Below, piece by piece: positions 1 through 8,293 of a stretch of DNA of 20,934 bases (the first letter of the stretch is position 1; every line of letters begins with the position of its first letter). Made by a program: the position numbers and the translations under genes. This DNA comes from JAKORR01 sp964608495 (GTDB lineage Bacteria; Armatimonadota; Zipacnadia; Zipacnadales; FEN-943). The notes below the pieces were generated by a model. It was not told where the DNA came from, did no database searches, and saw only the letters and a list, made by a program, of their open reading frames with translations. The DNA lies in assembly GCA_964608495.1 (NCBI GenBank), contig CAZSOQ010000085.1, forward strand, positions 1-20,934, read 5' to 3'.

Positions 1-139
1 CTGTAGCGCCGATGCCATCTGCGCCAATTGTACACCGCCGGCCGCCGCGCGGCTATCGCCCGAATCCCGGCCACGAGCGCGAGGGCTTGGCGACGGGAGC
101 GCCGCAGCCGGGCCCTGGGTCGGGGGTGAATCCCAGGGA
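1..139. other. Intergenic, downstream of the esterase gene
   Basis: I see no credible gene here. The only open frame starting in it (plus strand, position 12) is short, proline/arginine-rich and runs antisense into the esterase gene. A GC-rich perfect palindrome of ten bases lies near 43-52 but has no T-run, so I do not call a terminator. Confidence 0.5.
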
Positions 140-1225
140 TCACATGTGGCCGGCCAGGAACAGGACGATGTCCAACATGATCTCCTGGGTGACCTGATGG
201 CCCACACCGGGGTAGGTGAGGAACTCGGCGTTGCACTGCGCGGACTCATAGACCGCCTGGGCGTGGGGCCAGCGGGCCACGGGGGTCGTGCCGAAGAGCC
301 GGTTCACCAGGTCCCGGTCCTGGGCGTCGTAGCCGTCGCTGTAGGGAACCGAGTCGTTGGTGTCCTGGTCGCCGATGTAGAAATGCAGCGGCACCGCTTT
401 GAAGGTCTGGGCGTCGAAGGGAGCGCCCACGAGGTCCTGGAGATCGGCGATCCCCACGGGGTAGCGCAGCCCGTCGCCCTGCCAGGAGGCCACGGGCGCG
501 ATGGGCCAGCCGCCCGGCGAGCCGATGGCCGCGGCCTGCACTCGGTCGGGATGCAGGGCCGTGAACCGATTCGTGAACATCCCCGACGCTGAGAAGCCCG
601 ACATCAGCACGCGGGCCGCCACATTGATGCCCGCGGCCTGCAGCCTCGTCCTGGCGTGCTCGATCATCGCGATGAGCTGCAGGTCGAGGCGGCGCAGGCC
701 CGGCAGAGTCGTCAGGAGGGTGTCCCTGTCCAGCGCATGGGTGTAGACCTGCCAGTTGCTATACGGGCGCGGGAAGGTGGGCACCAGCAGAGGCGTGCGC
801 ATCCGCTCGGCGAGGATACTGAGCCCGTCAGCCTGCCTGCGGGCCGCCTCGTCGTGGACGGCCTGGTCGTCGCTACAGGTACCGGTGTTGTTGGGCGCCA
901 CGAGCAGGCGCGTGGAGGTGCCGGGCGGCACCGAGACCGGCAGGTAGAGGTAGTAGGGCCAGTCGAAGCCCGTGCCCGGCGGGACCTTCTCGAGGGTCCC
1001 CACCACGCCCGACAGAAGGTTCTCGACGGCCCGAGCGGCATCCCTGTGGTCCATGACCCCATCGCCGTTGAGGTCCCCGAACCAGGCCCAGACCGCATCG
1101 CCGGTTCGCTTTCCCTCGGACCACACCAGCATGTAGCTGGCGAGGTCGTCCAGGGGATCGGCTGCCAGGGAGTGGGTCCCGGCCGCTGCCGCGAGCAAGA
1201 CCGCGAGGACGAGCGCCCGGAGCAT
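140..1225 (-). CDS. Secreted PHB-depolymerase/feruloyl-esterase-like alpha/beta hydrolase with N-terminal dockerin-like calcium loop
   Basis: Protein of 361 residues. Residues 1-22 form a signal peptide (MLRALVLAVLLAAAAG, cleavage near SLA-A), so it is exported. Residues 50-62 (GDLNGDGVMDHRD) fit a dockerin/EF-hand loop, with calcium ligands at D51, N53, D55, D59 and D62. The rest is an alpha/beta hydrolase: nucleophile elbow S-G-F-S-A-S-G with candidate Ser212, acid D286 or D288 in GDQDTND, and His343 in GVGH. The elbow is G-x-S-x-S rather than the usual G-x-S-x-G. The SGFSASGMF context resembles the PHB depolymerase/feruloyl/acetyl xylan esterase group, so removal of acyl groups from a polysaccharide is the likely role (inference). 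I chose ATG 1225 over an upstream in-frame start at 1285 because GGGAGG lies nine bases before it and the signal peptide begins there. It is last in a minus-strand run, 106 bases after the previous gene. Confidence 0.85.
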   Translation of the reverse strand: MLRALVLAVLLAAAAGTHSLAADPLDDLASYMLVWSEGKRTGDAVWAWFGDLNGDGVMDHRDAARAVENLLSGVVGTLEKVPPGTGFDWPYYLYLPVSVPPGTSTRLLVAPNNTGTCSDDQAVHDEAARRQADGLSILAERMRTPLLVPTFPRPYSNWQVYTHALDRDTLLTTLPGLRRLDLQLIAMIEHARTRLQAAGINVAARVLMSGFSASGMFTNRFTALHPDRVQAAAIGSPGGWPIAPVASWQGDGLRYPVGIADLQDLVGAPFDAQTFKAVPLHFYIGDQDTNDSVPYSDGYDAQDRDLVNRLFGTTPVARWPHAQAVYESAQCNAEFLTYPGVGHQVTQEIMLDIVLFLAGHM

Positions 1226-1234
1226 ACACCATCG

Positions 1235-1240
1235 CCTCCC
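1235..1240 (-). promoter_or_regulatory. Ribosome binding site deciding the start of the esterase gene
   Basis: GGGAGG on the minus strand, nine bases before ATG 1225. It favours this start over the in-frame alternative 60 bases upstream, which would place 20 charged residues before the signal peptide. Confidence 0.6.
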
Positions 1241-1294
1241 GTGCGCGACGTGCTGATGGTACCTGCCTCCCCGGCCCGGCGACAAGGCCCCCGT

Positions 1295-1316
1295 GCCCGA
1301 TCATCGGCCATCGGGC
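1295..1316 (-). terminator. Stem-loop just after the NPCBM glycosidase gene
   Basis: A perfect seven-base inverted repeat (GCCCGAT, eight-base loop, ATCGGGC) lies 15 bases past the stop codon at 1332. No U-run follows, so it may be a weak or Rho-assisted terminator, an mRNA 3'-end stabiliser or chance. The esterase gene starts 70 bases further on, so it could set differential expression within one transcript. Confidence 0.3.
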
Positions 1317-1331
1317 CGCACCAGGCGCCGG

Positions 1332-3827
1332 CTACTCCGCTTGGCGGGGCGCTCCGCCTGGCACGAACTCCAGGCGGCTGAACCAGTTCTCGACGCGGCC
1401 GTCGCCCTCCGACAGCGTGTAGAGCTGAACCGCCGTGACCTTGCGCCCGGCGGCCAGGGGGAAGGACACCGTCTGCGCGTCGGTGGGGCTGGCCCGCCAC
1501 CCGGAGGACACGAGAAGGCCGTCGTCATCGAAGACGTCCACGTAGAACTTCGCGCCGGCCGTGCCCCGCAGCGTGAGACGCAGCTCCCCGAACCGGTCGG
1601 TCGGGAGCACGTGGGTCTTCAGCCGCCAGCCGACGGAATTGCCCTCCTTCGCATCACCCTTGCCGGAGGTGGCCATGACGGCGCAGGCGTCGCGCGCGGC
1701 GAACTCGTTGGCTCCGGAGGAGCGCCGGATCTGCCGCCACAGGGAGACGTCGGCGAGGTCCGCCACGTACCGGTCGCCCTGGAAGACCGCATCGCGCGGG
1801 TCATCGGTCAGGCCGTGCGCCCGCAGGACCGGCTTCAGGCCATCGCACAGCTTGATTGCGGTGTCCAGGTAGAGCCGGTCCACGGCCGCCTGCCGATCAG
1901 GGTCGGCCAGGGGCTGGAGCGCGCCGTCCGCCAGCATCCGGCGGCGTTCGTGGACCGCAGCCACGGCCCGCACAGCCAGTCGCGCGTGTCCGGCATCGTA
2001 GGTGCGACCTTTGCCCTCGGCCTCGAGGCGGTCCACCAGGCCCTGGATGGCCGCCGCCCGCTGGTCGAGCAGAGCCAGGACCGGAGGGACCTCTCCGGGG
2101 TCGGTCACGGGCTCCCGTGGCTCGGCGTCCCACGCCGGCTCCCGGTACTGGGAGCCACCCAGCAGGATGACGATGCGGGCTTCCTCGGGCGTCTCGTCGT
2201 AGGGCAGGAGCACCGACTCCCCGTCGTGCCGCCCCCAGGGCTGGCCGTTGACTCTCACGCCCGTCACCGGGCCCGTGCCGATGGTGGCGAGGTAGAGCCG
2301 CTTCGACCCAAAGCGGATCGGGTCGAGCTGCTCAAGCTGAGTGACCGCCGGCGGGATATGCGGGACGAGGGTGAGCCCCTCCGCGCGATAGAGGTACTCG
2401 AACAGCCCGCGGATGAGGGCCGCCGGCGGACCGAAGGCGTCACAGGTGACGTTGTAGGGCAGCTTCGGCTGGTACACGCTGTCGCCGAAGTCCGTCAGCG
2501 GATTGTCCATGCGATAGTCGCGCGCGAACTTCATGAGCTGCCGCAGGGACCTGCGCGCGTCCTCATACCGGCCGAGGCGGTAGTAGGCCAGGATCATCCG
2601 GGCCTCGCAGGTGGACCAGTGGCCCCCGTTGACCCAGTGGCCGTAGGCCCACAGGCCGCGCGGCTCTTCGTACATGTCGTCGTAGGAAGGGTAGTTGGGG
2701 AGGATGAAGTCGTGCGGCCGGAGCTCCGGGATCGAGGCGATCTGGTCGTAGATGCGCCGCGCCTGGTCGTCGTCCACCACGCGCAGGGCGATGGCGTCGT
2801 GGTTGGGCGAGGCCTCGAAGTAGCCGTGGCGCTCGGCACCGTAGACGCCGTGGCGGACGCCGTCCGGGTCCAGCGACTTGATGAGATAGCCCTCGGGCGT
2901 GGTGAGCAGGGGCAGGCCCCGCCGGGCCAGGTCGCGCCGCTCGGCGTAGAGCCTGGCGCCGTCCTCTCGCCCGGCGAGCTTTTCCAGCTCGATCAGCCGG
3001 TCCAGCGCGGCGATGTAGGTGACGGACAGCCCCGCCAGGTACGCGCGGTCGTAGGTGCCGTCGGGGCGGCGCCAGCCCGCGTAGCTGGGCGCCAGGAGAT
3101 TGCCCGCGGGACCCGCGAGGAACAAGTGCTTGTCCGGGTCGCGGCGGGACTCGATGAAGTCCGCCGAGCGCTCGAGCAGGGGCAGGTAGTGGGCCAGGGC
3201 CTGCCGGTCGCGGCTGATGAGCAGAAGCTCAGCCTGCAGCACGATGCCCGCCGCGGTGAACTCCATGCCCCAGTCGTGGATGTCCACCCGCCCGTCGCCC
3301 TGCTTGTAGACGATCCAGCCCGGGGCCGCGGCATCGCACAGACACCCGTCGGGCGCCACCCAGTCCCTGGCGCCGGCTCGCCGCCCGTCCCCCATCTGGT
3401 CGAACCACAGGTCCTGCGAGTGCTGCAGGAACGTGACGAAGGGCTCCTGGTAGAAGGGAAGCGCGCAGTAGGTCGGCCCGTAGCTGTTCTGGATCCACCA
3501 CGCGCCCCAGGTGGGGCCCTCCACCAGTCCGTTCCAGGTGGGCTCGTAAAGCATGGCCATGTTGAGGAACTCGGGGTCGGGCTCGAACATACGCCGTGCG
3601 GTGTCCAGCAGGCGCAGGTAGTCAGTGTCCCCCACGCCGCGGAAGTGACGTCCCTCGAACCGGTCCTGGGCAAAGGCTGAGTCCGTCGAGGCGACCAAGA
3701 TGAACCCTCCCGTGGCGAGCCAGACGAGGGCCCCCGCGATGAGGGCGACAAGGTGCCCTCGGGGCCCTCGGGCGAGCAGGCGCGCAGCGCCGGCCCTCGA
3801 TCGCTGGTACTGCGGGCACGGTAGCAA
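1332..3827 (-). CDS. Secreted six-hairpin (alpha/alpha)6-barrel glycosidase-like protein with C-terminal NPCBM domain
   Basis: Protein of 831 residues. A hydrophobic segment at about 25-47 ending at AFA (51-53) before Gln54 is a signal peptide with a long N-region. Residues ~60-545 alternate helices and aromatic loops as in six-hairpin glycosidases: WGAWWIQNSYG early, a YLPLLERSADF helix near 215, and WVNGGHW at about 396-403 followed by an EARMILAYYRLGRYEDA helix. This resembles the GH63/GH78/debranching-type fold, but I cannot name a family or the catalytic acids. A beta-rich stretch (FGSKRLYLATIG) closes the barrel. A helical linker covers ~575-680, and ~686-830 is an NPCBM-type carbohydrate-binding domain (SLWRQIRRSSGANEF, GWRLKTHVL, YVDVFDDDGLLVSSG, VQLYTLSEGDG). 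The start is TTG 3827, with GAGGTG seven bases upstream. It lies 50 bases after the preceding gene, probably in one transcript. Confidence 0.8.
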   Translation of the reverse strand: MLPCPQYQRSRAGAARLLARGPRGHLVALIAGALVWLATGGFILVASTDSAFAQDRFEGRHFRGVGDTDYLRLLDTARRMFEPDPEFLNMAMLYEPTWNGLVEGPTWGAWWIQNSYGPTYCALPFYQEPFVTFLQHSQDLWFDQMGDGRRAGARDWVAPDGCLCDAAAPGWIVYKQGDGRVDIHDWGMEFTAAGIVLQAELLLISRDRQALAHYLPLLERSADFIESRRDPDKHLFLAGPAGNLLAPSYAGWRRPDGTYDRAYLAGLSVTYIAALDRLIELEKLAGREDGARLYAERRDLARRGLPLLTTPEGYLIKSLDPDGVRHGVYGAERHGYFEASPNHDAIALRVVDDDQARRIYDQIASIPELRPHDFILPNYPSYDDMYEEPRGLWAYGHWVNGGHWSTCEARMILAYYRLGRYEDARRSLRQLMKFARDYRMDNPLTDFGDSVYQPKLPYNVTCDAFGPPAALIRGLFEYLYRAEGLTLVPHIPPAVTQLEQLDPIRFGSKRLYLATIGTGPVTGVRVNGQPWGRHDGESVLLPYDETPEEARIVILLGGSQYREPAWDAEPREPVTDPGEVPPVLALLDQRAAAIQGLVDRLEAEGKGRTYDAGHARLAVRAVAAVHERRRMLADGALQPLADPDRQAAVDRLYLDTAIKLCDGLKPVLRAHGLTDDPRDAVFQGDRYVADLADVSLWRQIRRSSGANEFAARDACAVMATSGKGDAKEGNSVGWRLKTHVLPTDRFGELRLTLRGTAGAKFYVDVFDDDGLLVSSGWRASPTDAQTVSFPLAAGRKVTAVQLYTLSEGDGRVENWFSRLEFVPGGAPRQAE

Positions 3828-3834
3828 GACCGAT

Positions 3835-3840
3835 CACCTC
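3835..3840 (-). promoter_or_regulatory. Ribosome binding site for a TTG start
   Basis: GAGGTG on the minus strand, seven bases before TTG 3827. No ATG or GTG lies in frame between this codon and the hydrophobic core of the signal peptide, so the site supports the non-canonical start. Confidence 0.55.
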
Positions 3841-3877
3841 GGCCGAGCCTGGGACGCGGGCCTCACGCGCGGTCGGG

Positions 3878-6800
3878 CTAGAGAGGCACCACGCGGGCCG
3901 AGACGCCCGCGGGAGCCGCCTGCGACGCGCCGCCATGGCGCAGCTCGAAGCGATTGGCGCCCGGCTGGAGGACCAGAGGCGGGCGCCGCCCGGGCAGCTC
4001 GCGCGATCGCTTCATGCCAGGCTGCCAGTGCGTCACGCGGCCCCGGTCGTCGAGCGTCAGGGCCTCTGCGGGCTGGAGACGGTCGGCCAGGGATACCGTC
4101 TCGCCGTTGACCACGATGGCGGGGCCCACGAGTGCCGGGGCCGGGCCCACCTGCGCGGCGGCCACCAGGTTGCTCAGCTTCACGGCCACCGACCGCGCGG
4201 CCGGGAGGTCGTTGTAGTAGAAGATGACGTACTCGACCTTCGACCAGTCGAAGCCCGGCTCGCCGTCGAGGCGGTAGGCCTCGCGGCGCCACCCGGCGAA
4301 GTCAACGCGGATGGGCCAGTCGCACCACGCGCCGCCGACGTCCCTGAACTGCACCTTCAGCAGCTCGCCGCCGCCGTCGCCGTGCACCCATAGCCCCAGC
4401 ACCTCGTGGGCGCTCAGGTCCAGGGGCGGGTCAAAGCGCCGGCCCTTGGCGCACCAGCCGCCCGCCGCGCCCCGATTCGTGGCGGCGTATCGCACGCACG
4501 GCGCCCTCGCCACCGGGCTGCCCTCGCTCGGTTCGAGGCTCTGGGAGACCCCGGCGCGCACGGGACCGGAGTCCGGCAGCTCCTTGCCGCCCCCCACCAC
4601 GTACTTCTCGTAGCGGTTGTCGGGGCTCATCTCGTAGGCCCGCAGGTCGTCGAAGGCCTCGATCACCGTGGCCCGGGCGTCATCGGGGATCGCGGCGGTA
4701 CTGGCCTCGGTGTAGTCGAGGACCAGGGCTGCGCCGCGCGGCGTACCCGCTGCGTTCTCGACGGTCCATACGTTCGCGGCGCCGTCGAAAGCGGCGATGG
4801 CCCGAGCGGGCTCGCGGCCCACGCGCTCGTAGAGCCCCTGCACCAGCCGGAAGCCCCTGCGCGAGGTCGGCACGAGATACAGCGCGTCGTCCGCCGGGGC
4901 CTCATCGGCGTCGGGGCCCGCGGCCGTGGCGCGACGGTTCTCCAGCGGCGTCGCTCGGACCGCCAGGGTGACCTCGGCCCGCGGCGAGCGGTCCTCGCCC
5001 GAGGCGCAGGCGAAGCGCACGGCGTTCGCGCCGTCCCTCAGCCGTACCTGGCCCTGGGGCGTGACGTCCGCCAGCAGGCCGCCGTCGGGATCGAAATGGC
5101 GGCACTTGCCGTCCCAGCCGAGCTCGACGTATTCGTCCGGCCGCAGCGACACCGGGAAGACCACGCGCCGGCTGCCCACCTCCAGGCTCGGTGCCTCCAT
5201 GGGCACGTCGTACTCCCGCAGGGCCTCGATGCGGCTCACCAGGCAGCTCACCTCGGCGCCGGCGGGCAGCGCGTTGTAGTAGAGGTTGAGGCCCTTCACG
5301 GCGGTGTACCTGAAGGCCCAGTACATGATCGAGATCCAGTCGTGCGGCCACTGGTAGTCGTAGTAGCGCTCGGCCTCGGCCGTGGTCAGGACATGATACC
5401 GCCAGCCCGTGTAGTCGAGGGGGATGTAGTGGTCCCGGAAGCCGTGGCCCTGGGCGAGCTGCACGTTGAGGATGCCGCCCTTGCCCTCGCCGCGGACCCA
5501 TAGGCCGAGACAGCGATGGCGCGACAGGTCGAGGGGCGGGTCCAGCGGCAGTGACAGGCGGCACCAGCCCGAGCGGCCAGCGGCCTTGTTGGCAGCCGAG
5601 AAGACGAAGGCCCGTGCCCCATCCGGGGCCGTCTCCGCCGAGGGCGCCACCTGCTGCGTGAGGTCCGGAGAGGCGGTGCCGTCGGCCCTGAAGGGCACGC
5701 CCTCCGCGTAGTCCGCCAGCACAAGGTCGTCCGCCGAGCCGAAGCTCGCCAGCCGGCTGCGGGCCCTCAAGCGCACCCACGGCCGCTGTGCACCGTGCGG
5801 GTTGTCGAAGCCGAACTCGCCCGTCCCGTGAGCGCCGGCCACCAGGAGCCGCTCCGGGCCGTACTTCATCGGCCGCACCTGCCACTGCCCCTCCGGGCTC
5901 CGGTCGAGGGTGTGCTCGGCGAAGGGCTCGGCGAGCCGCGCGCAGACCTCGTCCGAGAAGTACTGCTGTCGCTTCAGCCGGTCGCAGGTGCGGATGATGT
6001 CCAGCATCTCCGGCATCCGGCGATTGGCGTAGAGGTTGTCGCAGTTGACCTGGAAGGAGATGGGCGCCTTGCCGCCCAGGGCCTTGAGGCACAGGAGCAT
6101 CACCTCGTCGGGAGTGACGGCGTAGGTGGACCCCGAGTGGACGTGCGGGTTGAACCAGCCCACGTCGCCGGTGAGCAGGTTCCTCGCCCACCCGGCGGGG
6201 TTCTGGCCCTTGTGCCGTAGGGTGTAGTCCCGGCGACCGTAGTAGATGGGGTCGAAGCTCGGGCTGCCGCGGGTGATGACGTGCCAGGCCAGGTGGGTGT
6301 AGATGGCATTGCCCTCGAGCACGATGGCCTTGTCCAGGCGGTCGGAGACGCCCAGCGCGACCTTGCCCTGGTTGTGCCAGTGCGGCGGCTGCACAGCGAT
6401 CTCCTCGCCGCCGTCGAAGTAGGCCATGTCCGCGCCCACGGCGTTGAAGACCCCAGCGATGTTGGCGCACGCCTCGTCCACCATGGTCGAATTGACATCA
6501 GGCGCGTAGATCACGTGGTCCCACATGCTGAAGCAGTTGACCATGAGGCCGACGGGGGTGCCTGCCGCGTGGCTCCGGGCCTCGGTGCCGTGCAGCCCCC
6601 GCGTGCAGCCGCTGAAGCTCGTGGCGGCCCGGCCGGAATAGCGCACCAGCTCCCCGTCGAGGAACAGGTCCCCGCGCTCGGGCCAGTCGCTCACGTCCTC
6701 GCCCACGGCGATCTCGGTATCACCCGCCGCGAGGTCCCCGGCGAGGGTCGCCTGGTGGTCCCGCAGCAGACGCGGGTCGGCCCGGGGCGAGACGTAGGGA

Positions 6801-8293
6801 TCGCGCATGCCCACGCCTCCCCAGCCGACCATGGCCTGCATGGTGTGCAGGCCCACTTCCATCCCCGCCGCGTGGATCTTGTCGGCGCAGGCCTTCATGC
6901 CCGCCAGGCCATTGGGGAAGAGCGCCGGGTGCGGGGCGTAGGTGGGCGTCGAATGCCACCAGTTCAGCAGCTCCACGCAGCCGAAGCCGCCCCTGGCGAA
7001 TTCCACCACCTCGTCTAGGTTGGCCTCGCTGGCCCCGCCGGCCATCAGGTACGACGCGAAACGCTCCGGCGCGCGCTTGATCCACACGCCCTTCATCGTG
7101 GGGTGGGGCAGGCCCTGATCCAGCTCGACCCGCTCGATCACATCGAGCAGGCGGTCCGTCGAGCCAGGTGGGTCCAGCGGCACGCCGATCACCGCCACCT
7201 TCGCGCCGACCATCCCGAACTCGCGGTAGCACCGCGCCGTCAGATCGGCACGCGAGCCGCTGGCGCCGAAGGAATGGGTGCGGTCGTTGCAGGCCAGCAC
7301 GCAGGCGGCGAAGTCGTCCTCCCATGCGGCGTTGATCAGCGTGCCCACGCTCTTGGCGATGTCCAGCCCGAAGCGGCAGAGCTGCACCGAATCCGCGTCC
7401 TCGACGCTCAGGCTCACCAGCTCCAGCGTGAAGTAGGCCGGGTGGCGTTCGAACCGGAAGCTCGCCTTCAGGCGGGGGTCCCTGAACTGCGCCTCGATGA
7501 TCTCCCCCCGCTGCCGAAGGAAGTGGACGGGCACCTCGCTGCCCGCCCACTTGAGGCCGAGCAGGGCGGTCGTGGGGGGCGACAGCGCGTAGTTGACGCC
7601 CGTGGCCTTGCAGGTGAACTCCTCCAGCAGCCCGGTGGGCGAAAGCGTCACGCGCACAAGGTCGCTCTCGAGGACCACGGGCTGCAGGTCGTCAGGGATC
7701 GCCATCTCGGGAGCCTCCTCGAGGCGAAGGTTGTCTACATCGGCCACCGCGCCCGCCGGGACGATGATGGCCAGGGAGGCGCTCTGGAAGCCCTCGCCCC
7801 GGGGGTAGTAGTAGCCGGAGACCTCTCTCCAGTCCTCCGAGGCCGGTACTGGGCCCAGGACTTCGGGTACCTTGATCGCGCCGTCGGCCAAGTACTCATA
7901 GGACCCGAAGGTCACCGGCCCCCCGCGGACGCGGGCGGTGATCATGTAGGCCTTGCCTGCCGCCAGGCCCGGGCAGGGCTGGTAGACGTGGGCCATGCCG
8001 CGCTGCCCGTTGGCGCGGATGCGCAGGAAGCGTTCGCCCTCCGGGGCGCCGCCGGTCACGACCTCCACCGAGCCGGGGTAGGCCGAGTTCAGTGACCAGC
8101 CGGCCGGCGCCAGCTTGTTCTCGCCCAGCGTCCACAGCCCGAAGCCCTGGTCGCCCGACGCGGGTCCCTCGACCACGCGCGCCTCCTCGAAGCCGCCGTT
8201 GCGGAGCAGGGGCTCGGGTTGCGCCCGTGCGGGCAAGCCCGAGGAGACCAGGACGACAGCCAGCCAGATACCAACGGATTGGGGTCGTGGCAT
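3878..8293 (-). CDS. Very large secreted multidomain TIM-barrel glycosidase-like protein with three or more glycan-binding-type domains
   Basis: Protein of 1471 residues. The signal peptide is 1-24 (PARA before Gln25). Residues ~26-200 are a CBM4/9-like beta-sandwich (LLRNGGFEE at the start, DVDNLRLEE at the end). Residues ~205-375 are beta-rich, like the N-terminal supersandwich before GH36/GH31-type barrels. Residues ~380-800 look like a TIM barrel: GFGCVELLNWWHS, AAGMEVGLHTMQ, and MAYFDGGEE with D627 as candidate catalytic acid. Residues ~512-582 are a small beta module inserted in the barrel (see findings). Two related binding-type domains follow at ~894-1024 and ~1266-1380, both with DPPLDLS, LGLWV, GWR and YYN-LPA motifs. 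The substrate is unknown; multidomain GH36- or GH101-like enzymes are the nearest guess. Start ATG 8293 has AAGGAG eight bases upstream. It follows 8500-9357 by 206 bases and precedes the NPCBM enzyme by 50. Confidence 0.85.
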   Translation of the reverse strand: MPRPQSVGIWLAVVLVSSGLPARAQPEPLLRNGGFEEARVVEGPASGDQGFGLWTLGENKLAPAGWSLNSAYPGSVEVVTGGAPEGERFLRIRANGQRGMAHVYQPCPGLAAGKAYMITARVRGGPVTFGSYEYLADGAIKVPEVLGPVPASEDWREVSGYYYPRGEGFQSASLAIIVPAGAVADVDNLRLEEAPEMAIPDDLQPVVLESDLVRVTLSPTGLLEEFTCKATGVNYALSPPTTALLGLKWAGSEVPVHFLRQRGEIIEAQFRDPRLKASFRFERHPAYFTLELVSLSVEDADSVQLCRFGLDIAKSVGTLINAAWEDDFAACVLACNDRTHSFGASGSRADLTARCYREFGMVGAKVAVIGVPLDPPGSTDRLLDVIERVELDQGLPHPTMKGVWIKRAPERFASYLMAGGASEANLDEVVEFARGGFGCVELLNWWHSTPTYAPHPALFPNGLAGMKACADKIHAAGMEVGLHTMQAMVGWGGVGMRDPYVSPRADPRLLRDHQATLAGDLAAGDTEIAVGEDVSDWPERGDLFLDGELVRYSGRAATSFSGCTRGLHGTEARSHAAGTPVGLMVNCFSMWDHVIYAPDVNSTMVDEACANIAGVFNAVGADMAYFDGGEEIAVQPPHWHNQGKVALGVSDRLDKAIVLEGNAIYTHLAWHVITRGSPSFDPIYYGRRDYTLRHKGQNPAGWARNLLTGDVGWFNPHVHSGSTYAVTPDEVMLLCLKALGGKAPISFQVNCDNLYANRRMPEMLDIIRTCDRLKRQQYFSDEVCARLAEPFAEHTLDRSPEGQWQVRPMKYGPERLLVAGAHGTGEFGFDNPHGAQRPWVRLRARSRLASFGSADDLVLADYAEGVPFRADGTASPDLTQQVAPSAETAPDGARAFVFSAANKAAGRSGWCRLSLPLDPPLDLSRHRCLGLWVRGEGKGGILNVQLAQGHGFRDHYIPLDYTGWRYHVLTTAEAERYYDYQWPHDWISIMYWAFRYTAVKGLNLYYNALPAGAEVSCLVSRIEALREYDVPMEAPSLEVGSRRVVFPVSLRPDEYVELGWDGKCRHFDPDGGLLADVTPQGQVRLRDGANAVRFACASGEDRSPRAEVTLAVRATPLENRRATAAGPDADEAPADDALYLVPTSRRGFRLVQGLYERVGREPARAIAAFDGAANVWTVENAAGTPRGAALVLDYTEASTAAIPDDARATVIEAFDDLRAYEMSPDNRYEKYVVGGGKELPDSGPVRAGVSQSLEPSEGSPVARAPCVRYAATNRGAAGGWCAKGRRFDPPLDLSAHEVLGLWVHGDGGGELLKVQFRDVGGAWCDWPIRVDFAGWRREAYRLDGEPGFDWSKVEYVIFYYNDLPAARSVAVKLSNLVAAAQVGPAPALVGPAIVVNGETVSLADRLQPAEALTLDDRGRVTHWQPGMKRSRELPGRRPPLVLQPGANRFELRHGGASQAAPAGVSARVVPL
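4150..4500 (-). repeat. Second copy of an internally repeated beta-sandwich domain (residues ~1266-1380)
   Basis: At protein level this matches the segment at about 5220-5615: GGWC, FDPPLDLSAHEVLGLWVHGDG, VQF, FAGWR and FYYNDLPA recur in the same order and spacing. The boundaries are approximate. It looks like a duplicated CBM-type domain inside one gene. Confidence 0.65.
5220..5615 (-). repeat. First copy of an internally repeated beta-sandwich domain (residues ~894-1024)
   Basis: It carries SGWC, LDPPLDLSRHRCLGLWVRGEG, VQL, YTGWR and LYYNALPA, colinear with the copy at about 4150-4500. It is longer by a WPHDWISIMYWAF-type insertion before the YYN motif. The boundaries are approximate. Confidence 0.65.

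Noticed and set aside
1293..3680. Plus-strand open frame of 795 codons antisense to the NPCBM glycosidase gene
   Set aside because: It is rich in Arg/Gly/Pro/Val with no domain or signal peptide. It mirrors G/C-rich third positions of the real gene, which has a ribosome binding site, a signal peptide and recognisable domains.
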